Shown: piece by piece, positions 52,219-59,979 of the stretch | Layout: each line of letters starts with the position of its first letter | Position numbering within the stretch: position 1 is the first letter of the stretch | Source of the DNA: Pleomorphomonas oryzae DSM 16300 | GTDB taxonomy: Bacteria > Pseudomonadota > Alphaproteobacteria > Rhizobiales > Pleomorphomonadaceae | Direction: 5' to 3' | NCBI RefSeq assembly: GCF_000422965.1 | Contig: NZ_AUHB01000007.1 | Coordinates: 186,001-250,000 of the forward strand | DNA: 64,000 nt | Position numbers and translations under genes: made by a program | The notes under the pieces: generated by a model | Databases searched by the model: none | Told to the model about the DNA's origin: nothing | Seen by the model: only the letters and a program-made list of their open reading frames with translations

Positions 52219-52632
52219 ATGACCAGTACCACACGCCGGCGCCGCTTGCCGGCCATCACGCTCGCCCGTTCGGACCACGAGCGTCTCGCCAATCTCGCTG
52301 AGGCCTTCGCCGACCGTGATTCCCCAACCGCCGACCAACTGGCCGCCGAACTCGAGCGGGCGCGCGTCGTCGCCGACGATCGCCTGGCGCCGGGTACGGT
52401 TCGCATGGGCGCCGTCGTGCGTTTCAGCCTGGATCATGCGGCCCCGCGCACCGTTCGGCTGGTCTATCCGGGCGAAGCCGACATCGAACAGGGCCGCGTC
52501 TCCGTGCTGACGCCGGTTGGCGCTGCGTTGATCGGCCTCACCGCAGGCCAAAGCATCGACTGGATTGGCAATGACGAACGGCCGCATCACCTCCATGTCC
52601 TGGAGGTGATTGCCGATTCGGTCGATGCCTGA
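52219..52632 (+). CDS. rnk: Rnk-like nucleoside diphosphate kinase regulator (GreA/GreB C-terminal fold)
   Basis: 137 aa. The N-terminal short coiled segment (ARSDHERLANLAEAFADRDS, TADQLAAELERARVV) and C-terminal GreA-type FKBP-like domain (GAVVRFSLDHAAPRTVRLVY; VLTPVGAALIGLTAGQSIDW) match Rnk. Rnk binds RNA polymerase in the secondary channel without full Gre activity. ATG 52219 has AAGGA seven bases upstream; another ATG at 52213 sits too close to it. It ends 7 bases before a convergent gene. Confidence 0.88.
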   Translation: MTSTTRRRRLPAITLARSDHERLANLAEAFADRDSPTADQLAAELERARVVADDRLAPGTVRMGAVVRFSLDHAAPRTVRLVYPGEADIEQGRVSVLTPVGAALIGLTAGQSIDWIGNDERPHHLHVLEVIADSVDA

Positions 52633-52639
52633 CGGAGGA

Positions 52640-53704
52640 TCAGTCCGACTGGCGGGAAAGGCGCAGTGGCACGTCGAGAACGTGCCCGCCTTTCGCTGAA
52701 AAGGCCACGGTTCCGCCGCAGGCCCGGGCCAGGCCTTCGATCAGCAGGCGCCGCTCGGCCGCCGCCGCTCGCGTTTCTGCATCCGTTGCGACGGCCTCTC
52801 CGCCCAACAGGCGCACCGTCGCAACAAGGCGACCGGTCACCGCTTTGAGCGAAACGGTTGCCCTGCCACCCGCCGCCGCTGCGTCACCGGCTTCCGCGAG
52901 GAAGCCCTCGACGAGGTCGGCATAGAGCGTCGGGCTGGTTTCGATAGGTAGCGGCAGCGACGGAACGAGAAAATTGACGGCGCCTCCCGCTTCAGCCCTG
53001 AGATCCTGCTTCTTGACCGCGTCGACGAAGAAGGGAATGGCATCGAAGCGCTGGACACCGGCACCAAACCGGCTTGCCGCCTCAAGGTCGGCGATCGAGC
53101 GGGCAAGCGCTGCGCGCCGGACAGCCTGATCGGGTTGTTGGTCATCGCCCCGCTCGGGGCGCAGAGCCAAGCCGGCAGCATAGAGATTGGCCATTAGGGC
53201 TCTCAGCATCGACGCTGCGTCACGACGCGGCGCCGCACGACGCGGCAACAGCGTCGAAAAGACTCGGTCGAGCGTCGCCACCGCAAGGTCGCTCTTGGTG
53301 AGCAGACCGTCGGCGCCAGCCCGGCGGCCGATCAGCTCGATGTCGTCATTATCGAGCGCCGAGGTGAGAATCACCGGCACGTCGGCAACCGCCTTGATCT
53401 CGTCGATCAGCGCCATCGTGGTGCAGCCGGCCATCCAGAATTCGCAGAGCACGACATCGCAGGGCTGACGCGACAGCGCCGACAGAGCCGCTTCGCGCGT
53501 TCCGGCAGCCACGAAGGTGGCAGCAAAGCTGGGTAGCGCGCCAACGAGCCGACCAATGAGGAAGGTATCATCTGGCGTGTCGCCGATATGGAGAACGGTA
53601 ATCGCCCGCCGCGCCGCGCCGGTATCCGACGCGTCGACGAGACGAAGGCGTCGCGCCGCCGCGTCCTCGATGGCTGGAATGAACGGCCCCGACAGTCGAG
53701 CCAT
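52640..53704 (-). CDS. Degenerate receiver domain fused to a kinase-like C-terminus
   Basis: 354 aa. Residues ~34-150 form a receiver fold: ITVLHIGDTPDDTFLIGRLV, then DVVLCEFWMAGCTTMALIDE, VPVILTSALDNDDIELIGR and DGLLTKSDLAVATLDRVF. The phosphoacceptor position reads Glu (in LCEFW) instead of Asp and one acidic-pocket residue is Gly, while the Thr/Ser and Lys are kept. From ~165 a helical part and a C-terminal segment (VSLKAVTGRLVATVRLLGGE, ending GGTVAFSAKGGHVLDVPLRL) resemble a histidine-kinase dimerisation/ATPase core without its phospho-His or N-box. No partner gene is adjacent; a CtrA box lies upstream. Function unknown. Confidence 0.62.
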   Translation of the reverse strand: MARLSGPFIPAIEDAAARRLRLVDASDTGAARRAITVLHIGDTPDDTFLIGRLVGALPSFAATFVAAGTREAALSALSRQPCDVVLCEFWMAGCTTMALIDEIKAVADVPVILTSALDNDDIELIGRRAGADGLLTKSDLAVATLDRVFSTLLPRRAAPRRDAASMLRALMANLYAAGLALRPERGDDQQPDQAVRRAALARSIADLEAASRFGAGVQRFDAIPFFVDAVKKQDLRAEAGGAVNFLVPSLPLPIETSPTLYADLVEGFLAEAGDAAAAGGRATVSLKAVTGRLVATVRLLGGEAVATDAETRAAAAERRLLIEGLARACGGTVAFSAKGGHVLDVPLRLSRQSD

Positions 53705-53794
53705 GAACGATCCTCTTCCCTCTCCGGCCCCGGCTATCGAATCGCATCTTCACCGCGGACATTGAAAATATGCAGGAAACTGCGAAAAAAGTAG

Positions 53795-53809
53795 TTAACG
53801 AGCGGTTAA
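53795..53809. promoter_or_regulatory. Perfect CtrA box (TTAA-N7-TTAA)
   Basis: TTAACGAGCGGTTAA, the full consensus of the alphaproteobacterial cell-cycle regulator CtrA. It lies 91 bases upstream of the degenerate-receiver gene and 171 upstream of galE, in the divergent region. I found no other perfect full site in the window. Confidence 0.6.
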
Positions 53810-53979
53810 TTTCCCCTGTCGGCTGAGAATGTGCACATGAATTTCGACCCCGCCGGCAGCGGACGGACAATTCCGCCTCAGGGTATCCTCCCACTGGAAA
53901 AGCGACGCCAAACGGGCGATAGAGAAGTCTCGCTTCTGGCGCCCTGGCAAGGGCGCCCGCAGGATCCGAGGAGTTTTCC

Positions 53980-54972
53980 ATGTCTATTCTGGTGACCGGT
54001 GGCGCCGGCTATATTGGCAGCCATATGGTGCATGCCCTTGTCGACCGCGGCGAGAGCGTTGTCGTACTCGACAACCTCTCGACCGGCTATGACGCGGTCA
54101 TTCCGGGCGCGGCGACACTGGTCGTTGGCGATATCGGCGACGGTGAGCTGGTCGATAGGCTGATCGCCGATCACGGCATCACCGCCATTGCCCATTTCGC
54201 CGGATCGATCGTGGTTCCGGATTCGGTGACCGACCCGCTCTCCTATTACGAGAACAACACGGTGAAATCGCGCTCGCTGATCGCGGCGGCGGTGCGCGGC
54301 AAGGTCAAGGCCTTCCTGTTCTCCTCGACGGCCGCCGTCTACGGCGAACCGGGCGTCGATCTCATCGACGAGAAGGTGCCGCTCGGGCCGGTATCGCCCT
54401 ACGGCTCGTCCAAGTGGATGACCGAGATCATGTTGCGCGACAGCGCCTATGCCTACGGCTTCCGCTATGCGGCGCTGCGCTATTTCAACGTCGCCGGTGC
54501 CGATCCGAAGGGGCGCACGGGCCAGTCGAGCAAGCGCGCCACCCACCTCATCAAGATCGCCGCTCAGGCCGCCCTCGGCCAGCGGGACGGCATGGATGTG
54601 TTCGGCACCGACTATCCGACCCCCGACGGTACCTGCCTCAGAGACTATATCCATGTCTCCGACCTCATCGAGGCGCATGTGCTGGCCCTGAAGCACCTGA
54701 TGGAGGGCGGCGATACCTTTGTGGCCAACGCCGGCTACGGCCACGGCTTCTCGGTGCTGGAAGTAATCGATGCGGTGAAACGCGTCTCCGGCGTCAATTT
54801 CCCGGTCCGCATGGCGCCGCGCCGCGCCGGCGATCCGCCGTCGCTGGTCGCCGATTCGAGCCGCCTGCGCTCGATCACCGGCTGGCAGCCGAAGCTCGAC
54901 GACCTCGACACCATCGTCGGCCACGCGCTGGCCTGGGAGAAATCGCTGGCCGGCCGTAACGTCCAGCGCTAA
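53980..54972 (+). CDS. galE: UDP-glucose 4-epimerase
   Basis: 330 aa extended short-chain dehydrogenase that interconverts UDP-glucose and UDP-galactose. The NAD motif is ILVTGGAGYIGSHMVHALVD at the N-terminus. FSSTAAVYGEPGVDLIDEKV holds the catalytic Ser/Thr, PYGSSKWMTEIMLRDSAYAY the Tyr-x-x-x-Lys motif, and RYFNVAGADPKGRTGQ the sugar-binding Asn. GGAGTT lies before the ATG. A terminator-like hairpin follows it, before kdsA. Confidence 0.94.
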   Translation: MSILVTGGAGYIGSHMVHALVDRGESVVVLDNLSTGYDAVIPGAATLVVGDIGDGELVDRLIADHGITAIAHFAGSIVVPDSVTDPLSYYENNTVKSRSLIAAAVRGKVKAFLFSSTAAVYGEPGVDLIDEKVPLGPVSPYGSSKWMTEIMLRDSAYAYGFRYAALRYFNVAGADPKGRTGQSSKRATHLIKIAAQAALGQRDGMDVFGTDYPTPDGTCLRDYIHVSDLIEAHVLALKHLMEGGDTFVANAGYGHGFSVLEVIDAVKRVSGVNFPVRMAPRRAGDPPSLVADSSRLRSITGWQPKLDDLDTIVGHALAWEKSLAGRNVQR

Positions 54973-54987
54973 ACGGAACACAAGTAG

Positions 54988-55025
54988 CGCCCGGCCTTCT
55001 CTCATACGGTCGGGCGTCCTTTTTC
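54988..55025 (+). terminator. Terminator-like hairpin between galE and kdsA
   Basis: CGCCCGGCC (54988-54996) pairs with GGTCGGGCG (55008-55016), one G-U, followed by TCCTTTTTC. It implies that galE and kdsA are not fully co-transcribed despite a 72-base gap. Confidence 0.6.
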
Positions 55026-55044
55026 AAGAAAGAGGTCTCCGTCC

Positions 55045-55902
55045 ATGGCTGTCGCCACGCCACAGAAAGCCGTCACCGTCGGCTCGGTCACCTTCGACAA
55101 TACCGCCCCCTTCGTGCTGATTGCCGGGCCCTGCCAGATCGAGAGCCGCGAGCATGCGCTGAAGATCGCCACTTTCCTGGCCGAGACCACCAAGGCAGCT
55201 GGCGTGCCCTTTGTCTTCAAGGCCTCCTATGACAAGGCCAACCGCACGTCCCTCAAGGGCACCCGTGGGGTCGGCATCGAGGCGGGGCTTTCGATCCTTG
55301 CCGAGATCCGCGATCGTCTGGGCTGTCCGGTGCTCACCGATGTCCACGACGTCGAGCAGACCCGCCGGGCGGGCGAGGTTGTCGATATCCTGCAAATTCC
55401 GGCTTTTCTTTGCCGCCAGACCGACCTGCTGATTGCCGCCGGCGAGACTGGCAAGGCCGTCAACATCAAGAAGGGGCAGTTCCTCGCCCCCTGGGACATG
55501 CAAAACGTTGCTGACAAGGTGGCTTCGACCGGCAATGAGCGAGTTCTGCTCACTGATCGCGGCACCTCCTTCGGCTACGGTGCGCTGGTCACTGACTTCC
55601 GGGGGCTGCCGACCATGGCCGAAACGGGCTATCCGGTGGTGTTCGATGCCACCCATTCCGTGCAAGAGCCTGGTGGTCGTGGCTCATCTTCGGGCGGGAA
55701 ACGCATTTTTGCCCCGACGCTCGCTCGCGCGGCCATGGCGGTTGGCTGCGCGGCCGTGTTCATTGAGGCGCACGATGATCCCGACCAGGCGCCGTCAGAT
55801 GGACCGAACATGCTGCCGTTGCCGTGGATCGCGCCGCTGCTGGCCGACCTCAAGGCGCTTGATGCCATCTCCAAGAACCGGGCGCTGACCGACGCTTACT
55901 GA
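55045..55902 (+). CDS. kdsA: 3-deoxy-8-phosphooctulonate synthase (KDO-8-P synthase)
   Basis: 285 aa TIM barrel that condenses PEP and arabinose-5-phosphate in lipopolysaccharide-core synthesis. It shows [60 protein letters not shown] and [33 protein letters not shown] is the conserved central motif. The class (metal or non-metal) could not be decided by eye; the first Cys of the metal site, in AGPCQIES, is present. Its end overlaps the convergent histidine-kinase gene by 7 bases. Confidence 0.96.
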   Translation: MAVATPQKAVTVGSVTFDNTAPFVLIAGPCQIESREHALKIATFLAETTKAAGVPFVFKASYDKANRTSLKGTRGVGIEAGLSILAEIRDRLGCPVLTDVHDVEQTRRAGEVVDILQIPAFLCRQTDLLIAAGETGKAVNIKKGQFLAPWDMQNVADKVASTGNERVLLTDRGTSFGYGALVTDFRGLPTMAETGYPVVFDATHSVQEPGGRGSSSGGKRIFAPTLARAAMAVGCAAVFIEAHDDPDQAPSDGPNMLPLPWIAPLLADLKALDAISKNRALTDAY

Positions 55903-58454
55903 ACGGCTGGCACTGGACTGGCGTTGGTTTGGGGGGCTGGTGCAAATTCCGACTTGAGGTCGGCGACGACGCCGCCGGCGCTGGCGATGGTCATCATCAG
56001 CTTGCCGAGGGCGCCGACATCCGGGTCGGGTAGCGCCGCCATCAGCGCTGCCGCCTGTTGCGACAGGTCATCGAAGCCGATGTTGGCCGACGCACCCTTG
56101 AGGGTATGCAGGCTGCGTTTGGCGAGTTCGGCATCGCCGCGTTCAAGCGCACTCGACAGATCGGCCAGTAGGCTCGCAACATCGGTGGCAAACGAATCGA
56201 GCAGGAAGGCGGTATCCTCGGGGCCGAGCTCGCGCAGGAGGGCATCGATCCGGCGACGATTGACCGGTTCGCTGTGAGCTGCATCGGCGGCGTGAGCAGG
56301 CCGTGCGACCGGCATCTTGCCCTGGGGCAGGGTCGTCAGAACGGCCAGAAGATCGTCTCGCTCCACAGGCTTGGGCAGGAAGGCGTTCATGCCGGCCTTG
56401 CGGCAGGCCTCGCGATCGGCGGCAAACGCATTGGCGGTCATCGCAACGATCGGTACGTTGCGACCACGCCCGCTCGACCGACGGATGGCGCGCGTCGCTT
56501 CGAGGCCGTCCATCACCGGCATCTGCATATCCATGAACACGATGTCAAAGTCGCGGGCATTGACCATGGCCAGTGCTTCGGCGCCGTTCTCGGCCAGCGC
56601 GGCCTCGATGCCGAGGCGAGCGAGCAGCCGAAGCGCCACTTGCTGGTTGATGCGATTGTCTTCGACCACCAGCACCTTGAGGCCCTTCGGAACGGCCGCT
56701 TCTTCGCTCGAAACAAGATGCTTGTCTTCGATTTCAAGCGTGCCGGCGATCGAGGCGGCAACGATGGCGGGGGTCAGCGTGTTGGCGGGACGGGCGACTT
56801 TCCCGGCGGCGCGAGGCGCCGTCTGCGAGAAGGCAATGTCGATGCGGGCACGTTGATGGTCGGGTGCCAGAGAGGTCACGGTGGCAACGATGTCGGCCTC
56901 GTCCTTGGTATCGGCAGTTCCGGCACCGAAATAGGCGAATGTTGCGGTAATCGCTGCGGTCTCGGCGGCGGTGCGGCCTGTCACCGACACGCGGGCGCCA
57001 TTGAGCGGAGCGGGATCGAGATCGGCGGCGGCGGCCCGATCGAGAGGCAATTCAAAGAAAAACAGCGAGCCACGCCCTTCGCGGCTTTTGACGCCGATCT
57101 TTCCGCCGAGGCCCTCGACAATGCGCCGGCTGATGGCAAGGCCCAGGCCGGTGCCACCGAAACGGCGGGTGATCGAGGCATCGACCTGCGAGAATTCCTT
57201 GAACAGGCGCTTCTGTCCGCTCTCGGAAATGCCGGTGCCGGTATCTTCCACTTCGAAACGCAGTACAGGCCGTTCGCCATCCGCCACCTCGCGAATGCGT
57301 ACGGCAATCAGTCCGCTTTCTGTGAATTTGACGGCATTCGACAGGAAATTGATCAGCACCTGGCGGACGCGCGTCGGGTCGCCCGAATAGCGGGCGCTCA
57401 TGGCGATCTCCGGTGCCAGCACAGCGACGAGGCCTTTCTCGCGCACCGAGGCCTCCAGCATGGAGATCGCCGCCTCCGCGGTGGCCACCGGATCGAATAC
57501 CACGCGGTCGACGTCGAAAGAGCCGGCCTCCAGCTTGGAGAAATCGAGAATGTCGTTGACGAGCGCGATCAGGCTGCGGCCGCAAGTCTCGATATTGGTC
57601 ACGAAGCCGCGTTGCTCGGTGTCCAGCGGCGTGTCTTTTAGAAGATGAGCCATGCCGAGCACGCCATTGATCGGCGTGCGGATCTCGTGACTCATGGTCG
57701 CTAGGAAGGCGGACTTCGCCTGATTGGCCGACTCTGCCGCCGCCACCGCCTCCTTGAGTTCGACGGCCATGGCTTCGAGGCGCACCCGCGAACTCCAGAT
57801 CTCGCGGATTTGCCTGATCAAGCTGACGATGAAAATTCCCATCGACAACGTCAGGGCACCAACGAGCACGGCCAATACGCGATAGAGCTTCTCGCGGAAC
57901 ATTCGCGCGTCGGAACGGGCCGCCGCCTCAGTCGCCTCGGCGAAGGTGGCGAGACGGGAAGTGGCGGCGGGAAGCATACTAAGGCGACTGCCGAGGGCGT
58001 CGAGGGTATCTTTGTCAATTGCCGGTGCGCCGGCGATACGATCGATGACCGGCCGAGTTTCGGCGATTGCTTGCAGAACTGCGTTCAGGTCGGAACTGTT
58101 CGGGACCGTTGCGGCAAGATCGCGCGCAGCGCCGTCGAATAGAACGAAGCGGGCTGCAACGGTCTGGCCGCTCGCTTCCGACAGAGTTCCCCGCGCGGTT
58201 TCGACCGAACGCAGCAGCTTTTCGGCTGCCCTATCGAGCCGATAGGAGGCGGTAAGCGTACGGGTCTCGTCAATGTCTGCGGTGTCCGCTTGCTGGCGAA
58301 TCAGGATCGTGAACACAGCGATGGCGGAGACGAGAAACAGAAAGCCGACAATGAGATAGAGCAACGTACCCCTGAGCGGACGATCTTGTCCTGTGGTCTT
58401 CCCAGCGCGCAGTCCCGCGCCAGATCCGGTGTGAAGGGGTGTTGTCGTAGTCAC
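55896..58454 (-). CDS. Hybrid sensor histidine kinase with receiver and Hpt domains
   Basis: 852 aa. TM helices (~30-52, ~190-212) enclose a ~140-residue periplasmic sensor. The DHp helix has [20 protein letters not shown] with phospho-His near 256; the HATPase has [33 protein letters not shown] and [21 protein letters not shown] receiver ([20 protein letters not shown]; Asp in [20 protein letters not shown]) and a C-terminal Hpt ([20 protein letters not shown]) follow, with another spacer of ~100 residues between ATPase and receiver that may be a second, degenerate receiver. It lies 34 bases after the HD-GYP gene on the same strand. Confidence 0.94.
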   Translation of the reverse strand: MTTTTPLHTGSGAGLRAGKTTGQDRPLRGTLLYLIVGFLFLVSAIAVFTILIRQQADTADIDETRTLTASYRLDRAAEKLLRSVETARGTLSEASGQTVAARFVLFDGAARDLAATVPNSSDLNAVLQAIAETRPVIDRIAGAPAIDKDTLDALGSRLSMLPAATSRLATFAEATEAAARSDARMFREKLYRVLAVLVGALTLSMGIFIVSLIRQIREIWSSRVRLEAMAVELKEAVAAAESANQAKSAFLATMSHEIRTPINGVLGMAHLLKDTPLDTEQRGFVTNIETCGRSLIALVNDILDFSKLEAGSFDVDRVVFDPVATAEAAISMLEASVREKGLVAVLAPEIAMSARYSGDPTRVRQVLINFLSNAVKFTESGLIAVRIREVADGERPVLRFEVEDTGTGISESGQKRLFKEFSQVDASITRRFGGTGLGLAISRRIVEGLGGKIGVKSREGRGSLFFFELPLDRAAAADLDPAPLNGARVSVTGRTAAETAAITATFAYFGAGTADTKDEADIVATVTSLAPDHQRARIDIAFSQTAPRAAGKVARPANTLTPAIVAASIAGTLEIEDKHLVSSEEAAVPKGLKVLVVEDNRINQQVALRLLARLGIEAALAENGAEALAMVNARDFDIVFMDMQMPVMDGLEATRAIRRSSGRGRNVPIVAMTANAFAADREACRKAGMNAFLPKPVERDDLLAVLTTLPQGKMPVARPAHAADAAHSEPVNRRRIDALLRELGPEDTAFLLDSFATDVASLLADLSSALERGDAELAKRSLHTLKGASANIGFDDLSQQAAALMAALPDPDVGALGKLMMTIASAGGVVADLKSEFAPAPQTNASPVPAVQ

Positions 58455-58488
58455 GATGAGGCAAATCCGGCAAGAAACGGCGAGGAGG

Positions 58489-59538
58489 TCAGGCGGCGAA
58501 GCCGAAGGGGGTTCCGGCCTGTTCCCGGATCTTCAGGATGCGGAAGTAACGGAGCGAGAAGGCCCGCGCGACGTCCGGATCGAATTGCAGTCCGGCATTG
58601 TCGGCGATGTAACGAGCCGCGTCCTCTGCGGTCCAAGCAGCCTTGTAGGGACGCTCCGAGGTCAGTGCGTCGAACACATCGGCGACGGAGACAATGCGCC
58701 CCGAGAGCGGGATCGCCGCTTCCTTGAGGCCACGCGGATAGCCGGCGCCGTTCCAGAACTCATGGTGAGTCTCGGCAATTTCAGCCGCGAGACGTATGAC
58801 GCGGGAGCGGGATCCTTCGAGAATTTCGCCACCGATCAGCGTATGCGCCTGCATCTGGCGGCGTTCGTCCGCCGTGTAGGGGCCGGTCTTGTAGAGGAGA
58901 TCGTCGGAAAGGCCGAGCTTGCCGATGTCGTGCATCAGGGAGGCGATATAGAGATCCTGACAATAGGATTCGGCCTGTCCGAGCTCCTCGGCGAGCTCAC
59001 GGGCGGTGCGGGCCACGCGGACCAAATGGCTGGCGATCGACGGGTCGCGGCGTTCGACGGCTCGCGCAAGGCGCAGGATGACTTCTTCCTCAACGCTGAG
59101 TCGGTCGTGGGTGGCTTTGTGGACCTCGGTTTGCAGCCAATCGGCGCGATCCCGAAGCTTGTTTTGCATCTCGCGCAGCATGGCAAGGTTGCGCAGCCGC
59201 GCCTTGGCCTCAGCCATGTCGACCGGTTTGGTCAGAAAATCGGTCGCGCCGGCCTCAAGCGCGGCATAGCAGATCTCCCGCTGGTCGACGGTCGTGACCA
59301 TGACGATGGGCACATCGATATAGTCGGGAAGGTTGCGCACCTCGCGGATGAGGGTCAGCCCGTCCATCCCCGGCATCATATAGTCGACGATGATCAGATC
59401 GAAGCGGGTCTGACGAGCTTCCTCGAGCGCTTGAAGAGGATCGCGAAACGACTGCACGTCGGCGATGCCGGAACTCTGCGCCAGTTTGCCGAGCATGAAG
59501 AGATTGCTCGGATTGTCGTCGACCAGGAGAAGCTTCAT
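58489..59538 (-). CDS. Response regulator with HD-GYP domain (c-di-GMP phosphodiesterase)
   Basis: 349 aa. The receiver has the acidic pair in [20 protein letters not shown], phospho-Asp ~52 in [15 protein letters not shown], and the conserved Lys in [19 protein letters not shown] coiled linker precedes the HD-GYP domain, with HD in [20 protein letters not shown] and the name-giving motif in [19 protein letters not shown]. It probably degrades c-di-GMP when phosphorylated. ATG 59538 with GGAAA upstream is preferred; frames up to 59586 have no ribosome site. Upstream of the hybrid kinase, it should be its partner. Confidence 0.93.
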   Translation of the reverse strand: MKLLLVDDNPSNLFMLGKLAQSSGIADVQSFRDPLQALEEARQTRFDLIIVDYMMPGMDGLTLIREVRNLPDYIDVPIVMVTTVDQREICYAALEAGATDFLTKPVDMAEAKARLRNLAMLREMQNKLRDRADWLQTEVHKATHDRLSVEEEVILRLARAVERRDPSIASHLVRVARTARELAEELGQAESYCQDLYIASLMHDIGKLGLSDDLLYKTGPYTADERRQMQAHTLIGGEILEGSRSRVIRLAAEIAETHHEFWNGAGYPRGLKEAAIPLSGRIVSVADVFDALTSERPYKAAWTAEDAARYIADNAGLQFDPDVARAFSLRYFRILKIREQAGTPFGFAA

Positions 59539-59979
59539 GACGGTTTCCATGGGAAGTTGCTTGATGGAAACGTACCCGAGAAACATGAAACTTCAGAAAA
59601 TGAGCATGAGAAACACGACGTGAACTAGGCCGGATTCTATTTGACTTAAAGTATAAAGGGAAAATTATCCAAGATGCTCTCTGGAGGCCGAAATTGAGGC
59701 AAATTGCCAGGAGTAAGCTTGATAGTTTCTGATGTACCCTGTCAAAAATAACAAGGGTCTGCGGGTCTCGTTCATAACTTGTCAAGACTTGGCGCCGGAG
59801 CAGCGATTGGCACTGGCGCCCCGTCGGGGACCTCGGCATAACGTCTTCATCGAGCCGACGGAAACCCAGCTCACTTTCCGAAAGCACGCCTCTCGGTCGC
59901 TGCAATTGCAAGGTTGCAGACTTGCCACCCCGGACATGGCCATGCCACGTCCGGGTTTTTCTTTGTCTGTTCCGAGGTC
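59539..59979. other. 441-bp intergenic region with AT-rich stretch and orphan terminator
   Basis: From 59640 to 59760 it is markedly AT-rich for this genome and probably holds the minus-strand promoter of the HD-GYP gene. Plus-strand signals are TTGACT (59641-59646) with a loose -10 (ATTATC, 59664-59669), the GGCGCC...GGCGCC inverted repeat near 59792-59821, and the terminator at 59929-59960. Both flanking genes are on the minus strand. No convincing protein-coding frame. Confidence 0.55.
59929..59960 (+). terminator. Orphan plus-strand intrinsic terminator
   Basis: CCCGGAC...GTCCGGG, with an inner ATGGCCAT, is followed by TTTTTCTTT on the plus strand only. No plus-strand gene precedes it for 4 kb, so it should end a non-coding transcript or act as a barrier. 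Confidence 0.6.
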
